Virus record (IMG/VR): IMGVR_UViG_3300024415_000017
Span: 1-37,011 of that record
Reading direction: 5' to 3' (one strand)
Origin: a virus
DNA length: 37,011 nucleotides
Below the pieces are notes generated by a model that did not search any database, was not told where the DNA came from, and saw only the letters and a list, made by a program, of their open reading frames with translations. The position numbers and the translations under genes are program-made. Position 1 is the stretch's first letter. Each line of letters starts with the position of its first letter. Of this stretch, positions 1-7,016 are shown piece by piece.

Positions 1-1
1 A

Positions 2-211
2 GGTTTAGATGCTTCGCCAATTGAAGGTGCAAATGCTAATGAAATTACAAACGAAGAAGCGCCTAATCAAATGTTAGATACTTTTTTAAGCGGTCACTAT
101 GTTATAGAAAATATTAATATTATATACGAGGCAGACACAGGTATGAGACAAGAAGTTACTTTACTTAGAAGAGAGTGGCCGGCCAGAATTAATAATATTA
201 ATGAATCTTAA
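2..211 (+). CDS. C-terminal end of a probable tail hub protein (partial)
   Basis: The window opens inside an ORF whose last 69 codons are visible before TAA at 209-211. The visible end contains a Gly-His-Tyr-Val-Ile segment followed by a β-rich stretch ending in Leu-Leu-Arg-Arg-Glu-Trp-Pro. A terminal 'sGxYxVxxIxxxy' strand followed by a charged strand is typical of the C-terminus of gp27/gpD-type hub proteins, which form the trimeric platform carrying the spike. The next genes are a candidate tube-initiator protein and a gp5-type spike, which fits. The 5' part lies outside the window, so this rests on a short motif and on context only. It could be another baseplate protein. Confidence 0.5.
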   Translation, partial: GLDASPIEGANANEITNEEAPNQMLDTFLSGHYVIENINIIYEADTGMRQEVTLLRREWPARINNINES

Positions 212-215
212 ATTT

Positions 216-223
216 TATAAATA
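216..223 (+). promoter_or_regulatory. TATAAATA box, candidate late promoter
   Basis: TATAAATA lies 13 bases before the ATG at 237. It is identical to the T4 late promoter -10 consensus recognised by the phage sigma factor gp55. A start about six bases downstream would leave a very short leader. The region is so A+T rich that a chance match is quite possible, and other genes here show a different shared motif (GATATATA). Confidence 0.25.
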
Positions 224-236
224 GAATATATAAACC

Positions 237-1628
237 ATGGCAGAATTAGAATTAAAAGGTATTGAATATTTTAGAAAAGGAACCACGATACGTAAAGTAA
301 ACGAGGATCCTACTCTATTAAGCTTCATGCTTGTATTTAATACAGGTAGTGTTAGTGATTCTCCACTTTTAACAAATAAGCCAGGTGGAGCATTAGACTA
401 TTTAGAGAATGTAGTAAATGTAGGTTCAGATAATGAGGGAAAAGGCCCTGGAGCAACATACGCAGAAAGTCTTAAGAATTTTCAAAAACTATTGATAAAG
501 ATTAATAAAGAAATGCCTTGGTTTTGGCAATCTATTTCTGGACTTGAAACTACGATGCAATTCGGTGGAATGCAAGATCCATTTTGGGGCAAAGATAAGA
601 AGATAGAGATTGAATGTCTAGAAGAGAATGTTGAGTTAATGGGATTAACTTTAATGAGACTTTATAGAGATGCTTGTTTTGATTATCAAAGGTGGGTAGA
701 AGTTATTCCAGAAAATTTAAGAAAGTTTTCAATAGACATATATGTTTCTGAAATTAGAACATTCCAACAGGATATCGCTGCTAGAAATAAAGATTTATTT
801 GGTAATTTACCAAAAGGTACTGTAGGAACTGATCCAGTATCTATTAATACTGAAATGGCTGCTAGTGCAAAACCATTCTATCATGTGCAATTAGGACATT
901 GTACTTGGGATATGGATTCTACTAATGATATGTTAGCTGGTCTAGGAAAAAACCCAGAGGTAAAAAAACCAAAACTTTCATTCTTTTATAAAACTGTAAA
1001 AACACCTACATATAGATGGGGTTCGAACTTGGGAGTCGCTCAAGAAGTTTTAATAGAGCCTAAGAAAGATCCGACAGTAGATGCTTATAACCCAGCAAAT
1101 CCAATATTAGGGGCTGCTAAAAGTAAATTTGCAAAGCTTAAAGATAAAGCAATTGGTGGTACTGTTGCACAATTTAAAAATTTAGCACAAGGTGTTACTG
1201 GAGGCCCAGGTCTTGGTAATGCAAATGGTAAAATATTAGGAGGGGCTGCTGCAAGTATTGTAAATAATGCTATAGATAATGTAGTAGGTTCAGTATTGTT
1301 AGATAATGTTTATGGTGTAAGTACTTTAAGTACAATCGCGGGAGCAATTCAACAAGGAAGTATTAATGGTATTCTTAATGCAGCTGGACAATTAGCCGGT
1401 AATTTAACAGGATCAGGTAATTCAGGTGGAGTTGGTGGTGATTTATCAAGTATTTATGATGGCCCTGGAATTGACAGCTCTCCGGATGGTAATATTTCTC
1501 CTAAGAAGGTTTATGATGATTCACCAGGAGATAATGATGATATATCTAATGATAATGTATATGGTGGTGTAGATACTGGAGTAGACTCAACACCAGATGG
1601 TAACTTAAACGATAACGTACATGAATAA
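237..1628 (+). CDS. Putative baseplate protein, candidate tail-tube initiator (gp48/gp54-like)
   Basis: This 463-aa protein lies directly upstream of the spike gene, which overlaps its last 8 bases. Residues about 150-260 carry a strand pattern with 'FSIDIYVSEIRTF' and, further on, 'GHCTWDMDST' then 'KLSFFYKTV'. This resembles the tube-like fold of the baseplate proteins gp48 and gp54, which cap the hub and start tube polymerisation. The last about 150 residues are Gly/Ala-rich, then Asp/Asn/Gly-rich, apparently flexible, with a short internal repeat (DSSPDGNIS and DSTPDGNLN). The start at 237 follows an A-rich leader with no Shine-Dalgarno. The structural role is likely from context; the exact T4 counterpart is a guess. 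Confidence 0.55.
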   Translation: MAELELKGIEYFRKGTTIRKVNEDPTLLSFMLVFNTGSVSDSPLLTNKPGGALDYLENVVNVGSDNEGKGPGATYAESLKNFQKLLIKINKEMPWFWQSISGLETTMQFGGMQDPFWGKDKKIEIECLEENVELMGLTLMRLYRDACFDYQRWVEVIPENLRKFSIDIYVSEIRTFQQDIAARNKDLFGNLPKGTVGTDPVSINTEMAASAKPFYHVQLGHCTWDMDSTNDMLAGLGKNPEVKKPKLSFFYKTVKTPTYRWGSNLGVAQEVLIEPKKDPTVDAYNPANPILGAAKSKFAKLKDKAIGGTVAQFKNLAQGVTGGPGLGNANGKILGGAAASIVNNAIDNVVGSVLLDNVYGVSTLSTIAGAIQQGSINGILNAAGQLAGNLTGSGNSGGVGGDLSSIYDGPGIDSSPDGNISPKKVYDDSPGDNDDISNDNVYGGVDTGVDSTPDGNLNDNVHE

Positions 1629-2337
1629 GGACGAACTTTTTGTAGATAATCTTAGAGATGGACATTGGCTAGGTGAGGTTGTAATTAATGAGGACCCGCT
1701 TAATGATGGCAGATGTCGAGTAAAGGTTTATGGTAAATTTGATCAGCTTCCAGATGAAGCTATTCCATGGGCAACTCCACAAAACAGAGAAACTCCCGGG
1801 GCTCACGCTGTTCCAAGAGTTGGCGATATTGTTGCAGTTAGATTTGATAATGGCAACATATATCACCCAGAATACTGGTTTCAAGTAGATCAAAATGTAG
1901 AATTAAAAGAAGATATTCTTAATGCATCAGACGCACCTTATGATGTCATAAGTCTAGTCTATGACGCTGAAAGAAATTTAAGAATATATCATTCACCGGA
2001 AGATGGCCTTGTCATAACGCGTGGCTCTGGTGCTAAGGAGCGACCGATGATTCAGATAGATGAAGAAGGTTTTATTAAAATAAGTACAGATGCAAAAATG
2101 TTCTTAGACTGTGGTGATATTTTTATATCAAATACTGGTGAGCCAGGTGCAGATGAAACAGAACCTGCTGTAAGAGGGCAGTCTTTACAGGATTGGTTAC
2201 AAAAATGGTTAGATGATTATAATACACATATTCATCCGACTGGCGTGGGGCCATCAGGTGCTCCGATGCCACCAACCCCAACTATAGTTGGACAACTTAC
2301 AAGTACTCACCCAGATTATCAACAAAGAAATAAGTAA
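1621..2337 (+). CDS. 5: Baseplate central spike protein, gp5/gpV type without lysozyme domain
   Basis: The 238-aa product has an N-terminal OB-fold (about residues 17-88) with the hallmarks of gp5/gpV spikes: GEVVINEDPLNDGRCRVKV, then PWATP, then a VGDIVAVRF strand and HPEYWF. A β-rich stalk segment follows at about 105-170, and a C-terminal Tyr-Asn-Thr-His-Ile-His-Pro at 200-206 precedes a Gly/Pro-rich tail. Such a trimeric needle sits under the hub and pierces the outer membrane. T4 gp5 is about 575 aa, with a lysozyme domain and a long β-helix; both are absent here, so it is closer to P2 gpV in size. The His-x-His near the end recalls metal-binding HxH motifs at spike tips. ATG overlaps the preceding gene by 8 bases, suggesting coupled translation. 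Confidence 0.85.
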   Translation: MNKDELFVDNLRDGHWLGEVVINEDPLNDGRCRVKVYGKFDQLPDEAIPWATPQNRETPGAHAVPRVGDIVAVRFDNGNIYHPEYWFQVDQNVELKEDILNASDAPYDVISLVYDAERNLRIYHSPEDGLVITRGSGAKERPMIQIDEEGFIKISTDAKMFLDCGDIFISNTGEPGADETEPAVRGQSLQDWLQKWLDDYNTHIHPTGVGPSGAPMPPTPTIVGQLTSTHPDYQQRNK

Positions 2338-2339
2338 TT

Positions 2340-4133
2340 ATGCCAGCAAATTGGGGAACTTTTATACCTAATGTTACAGAAATATTATCTGGCCAATCTT
2401 TTAAAAATCCAGGTTCTATTGCTAATGACCCGCCTAGAATTGGTAGTGACACTAATCCAAACTTCGCAACACCTGATTATATACCATTTGTAACTCCAGG
2501 TGGTAGAAGAGATTGGGGTGAAGCTTTGGCAGCAGAATATATTGCAGCTGTAAAAACTGCACAAACTCCAGTCGGTGCCATGAGGCAGCCGAATGGTGCA
2601 GCAGACCAAGCATTAATACTTGCATACGGAGAGGCATTTGAAAGACTTTATCGAGATGGTGATGTTGACTTAATGGACACCAAGGACGAAGATGGTAATA
2701 TTATTAAAGAGGGTAAACAGAGTAGTGAAGCTTTTTCTGATCTTTGCCCGGAGCCGATAAAAGTTCCTAATGAAATGGAAGAGGCTGAAAAGCAAAGAAA
2801 GAAATTTAATGCATTTATAGAAAAGTATAAAGACGATGATGATATGGATCTACATAGTTTTTTATTTAGCGAATTTCATTGTATTGAAGATGGTCAACCA
2901 CAAGAAGAAGTTGAGAAGCTTTTTGCAACTAAAATGATTAGAGAGTTTGAAAGTTACTCTGATATAGAAGATAAAATTGAATATTATAAGTGGGTAGAAA
3001 AATTAGGTAGTATTTTATATAAGAAAACGCATATAAATTTTTTCGCACCGGATTTTAAGTCTAAGTCGGAAGGTGACTATCCATATTGGAATGTAAATGC
3101 AGATGTTAAGCGTAGAATAGAAGATGCTGGATATAATGCATTTGAAATGATAGACAATATATCTCAATTATTTATTGATGCTATTCATGTTGCATATCCA
3201 GAATATGAGACTAATAATAATGGTATTTTAAATTTAAATTCAGATATTAGCGGAAGGTTAGAAGCAGGCCTGCGTGGTGAGATAATAGTTCCATGGCCAT
3301 ACGATCCTGATGTAAAAGAAGAGTGTCCTCTTTCTAAATATAGAATACAAGTTGGGGCTGAAGAAAAGACAGGGGTGCCTGTGTTGCTACACAGAAATGT
3401 AATTTGTTTCTTCTCTTATAATCCTGCTATTAAAAGAACTACTACATACGAGCTCTCTGGGATTTACGCAAACTACAATATTTGGTATTCATATAAAAAT
3501 AATAGTAGCAATGCAAGTTATAACTCAAATGCAGCAAAACAGTATTCAAAAAATGTTTACTTAGAATTTGAATATAAGAAAAAATGGAACGGTCTGCCAC
3601 CAGTAAGTTCTAGTGATACAATTGAAACTTTAGAACCTAAAGTAACACATCCGGATGCTGGGACTCAATATAAATTTGTAGTACAAAGTGGCATTGATGC
3701 TAAAGAAGCAGCAGAAGAATGTGATGCTAATGAAGAGCTTCCAGATATTCCGTATCAATATCCTTCTGGTGACCCTTATGAAGAATTAGCAGAGGCCACG
3801 ATTACATTTTGGTATTTACATATAATACAACCTTTTAAAACTTCCCCACCTATGCCACCAGCATTAAGTGTTCCGCCGTTAAATGGATTTTATGTTCCAA
3901 TATATTATGGAAGTAAAACCAGGTTAGCTAAAGGTCTTAGGCGTGCGTTAAATAGTGGGAAAAGTTTTGATAAGGTACCGGCAACTCAACCTCCGGCATT
4001 AACAGTAGCAACTGCATTGGCAGCAGTTTATGCACTTCATTTGTTAGAGTTTAAACTATTGTATTTTGGAGGTATTCCAGTTCCGACAGTTCCTTTTGTG
4101 CCAATGATTGGTTTTGTGCCAATTGCGTTTTAA
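2340..4133 (+). CDS. Unknown virion-associated protein, 597 aa
   Basis: I do not recognise the family. It begins two bases after the spike gene and is probably co-transcribed, so a baseplate or spike-associated role is likely. Visible features are an N-terminal segment rich in Pro/Asn/Gly, a charged helical middle (about 140-230), a β-rich central part, and an unusual C-terminus. From about residue 500 a Pro-rich stretch (SPPMPPALSVPPLNGFYVP) leads into YYGS and an Ala/Leu/Val-rich helix, then ends in repeated hydrophobic Val-Pro units (VPTVPFVPMIGFVPIAF). The hydrophobic tail could contact membrane or pack in a multimer. The stop codon lies within an inverted repeat shared with the convergent gene. 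Confidence 0.6.
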   Translation: MPANWGTFIPNVTEILSGQSFKNPGSIANDPPRIGSDTNPNFATPDYIPFVTPGGRRDWGEALAAEYIAAVKTAQTPVGAMRQPNGAADQALILAYGEAFERLYRDGDVDLMDTKDEDGNIIKEGKQSSEAFSDLCPEPIKVPNEMEEAEKQRKKFNAFIEKYKDDDDMDLHSFLFSEFHCIEDGQPQEEVEKLFATKMIREFESYSDIEDKIEYYKWVEKLGSILYKKTHINFFAPDFKSKSEGDYPYWNVNADVKRRIEDAGYNAFEMIDNISQLFIDAIHVAYPEYETNNNGILNLNSDISGRLEAGLRGEIIVPWPYDPDVKEECPLSKYRIQVGAEEKTGVPVLLHRNVICFFSYNPAIKRTTTYELSGIYANYNIWYSYKNNSSNASYNSNAAKQYSKNVYLEFEYKKKWNGLPPVSSSDTIETLEPKVTHPDAGTQYKFVVQSGIDAKEAAEECDANEELPDIPYQYPSGDPYEELAEATITFWYLHIIQPFKTSPPMPPALSVPPLNGFYVPIYYGSKTRLAKGLRRALNSGKSFDKVPATQPPALTVATALAAVYALHLLEFKLLYFGGIPVPTVPFVPMIGFVPIAF

Positions 4134-4154
4134 AGCTTACTTTAAAAGTTTTTT
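4128..4154 (+). terminator. Hairpin plus T-run between convergent genes
   Basis: TTTTAAAG (4128-4135), a four-base loop CTTA, and CTTTAAAA (4140-4147) form a perfect 8-bp stem followed by G and six T (4149-4154). The TAA stop of the plus-strand gene (4131-4133) and the stop of the minus-strand gene (4137-4139) both lie inside the hairpin. The stem has a single G-C pair, so it is weak; the T-run favours termination of the plus-strand transcript. Confidence 0.45.
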
Positions 4155-5294
4155 AAATTTATCAGCCTCTATTTGATTGATTTTATCAGATATTGCAGGT
4201 CCTTTTAAACCAAACTCTTTCATAACATCTCTACCATTTGTAGATGGCTTGTATTTAAAAAAGGCTTTAATCATTTTAGCATCTAGTCTATTAATCTTTA
4301 CAAATTCTAAAATAACCTTTTTATCAAGTCCGCTATTTTTAAATTGCTTATGTGTATCAAACACATTGGCTGGATTAAATGCCATTAAGTTCTTTAAGAA
4401 TATAACTCCACTAATTTCATCGTTTGAAAATGTAGCCTTATTCATTTCTTTCTTAAGAAGATCTGTATCGTTTGCCATAAATAATTGAGTTAGTTGAATT
4501 AACCAAGTATTTGTGTTAACGAATTTTTGACTAATAGGTAATGTCGGAAACATAATATTCCATAACTTAAATTCAGAAACCATTTCCAAGTATTTCTTAG
4601 CAGACTTTGCAGTCGTTACTGATTTCTTAAATTCATCTCTAATTCTTTCTGGACTAATACCTTCTAAACTATTATCTGTTAGTATAGCTTCAGCAGTTTC
4701 TTTTTCTAATTTACTTCCAGTTCTACCAGCAAATCTTAAGGCTCTTAATTTTCTAAGTGGATCTTCTGCAAATCTATCTGCAGCAACACCAACAGTTCTA
4801 ATCTTTGAATTCTTTATATCTTCTAAGCCACCTACAAGATCGACAACCTCTTCAGTTCCCATGTCATAGAATAATGCATTGATAGTTAGATCTCGCCTTA
4901 GAACGTCCTTATCTATTGTAGAGTACTCCACGGCATCAGGTCTTCGGCCTTTACCAATATCTTCTCTAAATGTTGCAACCTCAACTCCAGCTGGATCTGA
5001 CGGTACATTTACAATAACCACACCAAATTGATGTCCAACTTCTCCAGTGGTTGTGTAACCTGCATTAGTAACTATTTCAATAACTTCTGCCGGGAAGGCA
5101 TCTGTTGCTAAATCAAAATCTTTTGGCTTCTTACCAAGCAGTGCATCTCGAACTGCACCACCAACTATAAAAAGTTCTTTACCATTCTTTTTAAATAGTT
5201 TATGTAGATCTAATATATCAGAAGGCACATTCATCTTAAGTGAATTCTTAGCCTCTGTTAAAAGTTTAAAATCTGCGAAGTTATGTAAGTTCAT
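4137..5294 (-). CDS. cca: CCA-adding enzyme / poly(A) polymerase family tRNA nucleotidyltransferase
   Basis: The 385-aa product carries the class II nucleotidyltransferase motifs in order: GGAVRD (45-50), the catalytic pair in DFDLATD (Asp59, Asp61), an FRED segment (109-112), RRDLTINAL (133-141), the GGLEDI segment (155-160), the nucleobase-selecting EDPLRKLRALRF (177-188), and ISPERIRDEF (213-222). These enzymes add or repair the 3' CCA of tRNAs, or add poly(A) in some relatives; the motifs alone do not separate the two. It is encoded opposite to the surrounding virion genes, with its stop codon 3 bases from the convergent neighbour. The catalytic core starts later than in most relatives: the first about 16 residues (ending LLTEA) look like an added N-terminal tag resembling a T4 capsid-targeting/prohead protease site. 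No tRNA gene was seen in the window. The leader lacks a Shine-Dalgarno. Confidence 0.92.
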   Translation of the reverse strand: MNLHNFADFKLLTEAKNSLKMNVPSDILDLHKLFKKNGKELFIVGGAVRDALLGKKPKDFDLATDAFPAEVIEIVTNAGYTTTGEVGHQFGVVIVNVPSDPAGVEVATFREDIGKGRRPDAVEYSTIDKDVLRRDLTINALFYDMGTEEVVDLVGGLEDIKNSKIRTVGVAADRFAEDPLRKLRALRFAGRTGSKLEKETAEAILTDNSLEGISPERIRDEFKKSVTTAKSAKKYLEMVSEFKLWNIMFPTLPISQKFVNTNTWLIQLTQLFMANDTDLLKKEMNKATFSNDEISGVIFLKNLMAFNPANVFDTHKQFKNSGLDKKVILEFVKINRLDAKMIKAFFKYKPSTNGRDVMKEFGLKGPAISDKINQIEADKFKKLLK

Positions 5295-5314
5295 GTGTTA
5301 TGTATCTTGTTTAA

Positions 5315-5533
5315 TTAAAACCTTCCTAAATGATTATTAAAGTCTGCCATTTCTTGTTCTGCCCATCTTTTAGACTGATCGTCTTTTTTAATAGCAGATT
5401 CTAGTTGTTCAATTTGAAACTCTAAGTTTTTAAACCCTCGAGTATCAAGTGTTTCGAGATCGGTTCCCATTAACTCGCCAGCTTGTGCTAAATCATGTTT
5501 CCAATTCTGAAGTAAGTTTTTTACGTTTTGCAT
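5315..5533 (-). CDS. Small helical protein of unknown function, 72 aa
   Basis: A 72-codon minus-strand ORF, 20 bases upstream of the nucleotidyltransferase gene and in the same direction, so probably the first gene of a two-gene transcript. The product is hydrophilic, Gln/Glu/Lys-rich and predicted by eye to be mostly helical, with possible coiled-coil character at about 32-66 (EFQIEQLESAIKK). No membrane segment or known motif is visible. ATG at 5533 follows an A-rich leader. It fills the gap neatly and has no competing ORF, which supports it being real. Confidence 0.6.
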   Translation of the reverse strand: MQNVKNLLQNWKHDLAQAGELMGTDLETLDTRGFKNLEFQIEQLESAIKKDDQSKRWAEQEMADFNNHLGRF

Positions 5534-5582
5534 GTCTATTAGTTTTTAATTACAGTACTAATATAATAAAAATAATTGACAT

Positions 5583-5607
5583 AAAAAAATTATTTGGTAA
5601 TTATTTT
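5583..5607. repeat. Imperfect inverted repeat in the divergent intergenic region
   Basis: AATTA (5588-5592) and TAATT (5598-5602) pair around a TTTGG loop. After one mismatch, an A-run (5583-5586) pairs with a T-run (5604-5607). It sits midway between the divergent genes starting at 5533 and 5682. It could be a weak terminator or a regulator site, or simply a by-product of A+T richness. Confidence 0.25.
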
Positions 5608-5645
5608 TTGTAGAAGCCAATGCTCCTATAATAGAAAAGAAAGCT

Positions 5646-5653
5646 GATATATA
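5646..5653 (+). promoter_or_regulatory. GATATATA motif upstream of the S1-like gene
   Basis: GATATATA, embedded in TGATATATATTA, ends 28 bases before the ATG at 5682. The same 8-mer occurs upstream of four other genes in this window (6984, 20752, 34711, 35879) at 16-39 bases from the start codon. The recurrence in short non-coding gaps suggests a phage promoter -10-like element. Strand is inferred from the downstream gene. Confidence 0.4.
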
Positions 5654-5681
5654 TTATGTTACACCTTTAATATAAAAATAA

Positions 5682-6965
5682 ATGAACAACGAAAAAAACA
5701 AAAGACCTAGAATTACTACAGTAACACTAGACAAAACGGTTGATAAACTTCCAGAACCGCAAATCGAAGTTAAAGAACAAGCTCCAGAAACTGAACAGAG
5801 CTTTTACGATGAAAATGGTGAATTCATGTGGGATGCTTACGAGGCCACATGCCCTTCTAAAACCAGAAAACCAAACCCACATATTAAGACTAAAAAAGGA
5901 GATAGAGTATATTCGAGAGAATCTTATGCTCAAGAACTTTATGATCTTATGGAACATGCTAATCAGCAAAATCCTCTCTTACCATTAATTACAGAAGGTT
6001 CTATATATGAAGGTAAGATCTTTGCTGTAAATCAAGAATTTATTTCAGTCGATATTGGCTATAGAGAATTGATTTATGTTAAGTATGATAAAGAGACTGC
6101 TCTTGTTAAAGCACTACAACCAGGAGAAGAAACTGCAGTTTTAATTACTTCTAATAAAAATAACACACATGTACTTGGTTCGATTTCAGGTGGTGTAAAA
6201 CATAAGGTATTCTTAGACTTAAGAGCTGGAGTTGAAGAAGGTAATACTGCTTGGGTTGGTACTGTTAAAAACATGATCGAGAATGGTGGTTATATTATAG
6301 AAGTTCAAGGAGTAGAATGCTTTATGCCAGGTTCACTTGCTGGAATTAATAAACTTCACGACTTTGAATCTATTATTGGTACTGAAATTTATGTAGTACC
6401 TGTAAGCTTCTCAGCAGATAGAGGAACTATTGTGGTTTCACATAGAAAATATTTACAAGCACTAATACCAACAGAAATTCAGGCCATTAAAGATAATATG
6501 GGAGAAGAATATACTGGTACAGTTACTGGCTCTGCTAGATATGGCGTATTTGTTGAATTTAATAAATGTCTTACTGGTATGATACACATTAATGACCTAG
6601 ATGAATTAACGCTCCCGGCGTTTAAGTCTAGAGATATTAAACCAGGTGATGAAATTAAATTTAAAGTAAAAGATATTATTTCTAACACTAAAATTACACT
6701 AACTCAAAAAGATAACGTAGTCTCTAATCCATGGAATGATATTATTGAAAGATATCAAATTCCATCGACTGTCGAGGCAACGATTAAGACTAAAAAAGAG
6801 TATGGTTTATTTATAAATATTGAAGATGGTGTTACTGGTTTATTACATATTAGTGAACTTGAAGATGGCTTAATAGACGTCTTTAATTCTGGTGATAAAA
6901 TTACAGTACAAATCACAAGAATCGATACGGAGAGTAAAAAGGTATTTTTAAAGATGCCACAATAA
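5682..6965 (+). CDS. Ribosomal protein S1-like protein with four S1 (OB-fold) domains
   Basis: The 427-aa product has a charged, probably disordered N-terminus (1-100) and four consecutive S1 RNA-binding domains at about 105-169, 187-256, 275-343 and 361-425. Diagnostic features are GTVKNMIENGGYIIEV, the RGTIVVSHRKYL that follows domain 2 as in bacterial S1, GVFVEFNKCLTGMIH with INDL, and GLFINIEDGVTGLLHISEL. Bacterial S1 delivers mRNA to the 30S ribosome and usually has about six domains; this version is shorter. A phage copy could recruit ribosomes to phage mRNA, protect RNA, or replace host S1. It is divergent from the nucleotidyltransferase operon and has its own leader with a GATATATA motif. 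No Shine-Dalgarno is present. Homology to S1 is clear; the role in infection is inferred. Confidence 0.88.
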   Translation: MNNEKNKRPRITTVTLDKTVDKLPEPQIEVKEQAPETEQSFYDENGEFMWDAYEATCPSKTRKPNPHIKTKKGDRVYSRESYAQELYDLMEHANQQNPLLPLITEGSIYEGKIFAVNQEFISVDIGYRELIYVKYDKETALVKALQPGEETAVLITSNKNNTHVLGSISGGVKHKVFLDLRAGVEEGNTAWVGTVKNMIENGGYIIEVQGVECFMPGSLAGINKLHDFESIIGTEIYVVPVSFSADRGTIVVSHRKYLQALIPTEIQAIKDNMGEEYTGTVTGSARYGVFVEFNKCLTGMIHINDLDELTLPAFKSRDIKPGDEIKFKVKDIISNTKITLTQKDNVVSNPWNDIIERYQIPSTVEATIKTKKEYGLFINIEDGVTGLLHISELEDGLIDVFNSGDKITVQITRIDTESKKVFLKMPQ

Positions 6966-6983
6966 CTAAAGCATTTTAAGTGT

Positions 6984-6991
6984 GATATATA
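6984..6991 (+). promoter_or_regulatory. GATATATA motif upstream of the amidoligase-like gene
   Basis: Within the 51-base gap after the S1-like gene, GTGATATATATTG matches the leader motif at 5646 over ten bases (TGATATATAT) and ends 25 bases before the ATG at 7017. Candidate promoter element, from recurrence only. Confidence 0.4.
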
Positions 6992-7016
6992 TTGAAACGT
7001 AATATCATACTCTAAG

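Noticed and set aside
4177-4488. Plus-strand ORF of 103 codons
   Set aside because: Lies entirely opposite the nucleotidyltransferase gene, whose catalytic motifs are intact; product looks random and hydrophobic.
4137-5533. tRNA genes expected near a CCA-adding enzyme
   Set aside because: I looked for cloverleaf-like sequences with a T-loop GTTCRANNC in the intergenic gaps and saw none; the gaps are too short.
5576-5632. TTGACA and TATAAT as one sigma-70-type promoter
   Set aside because: The two hexamers are 45 bases apart, far from the required 16-18; in this A+T-rich gap each may be chance.
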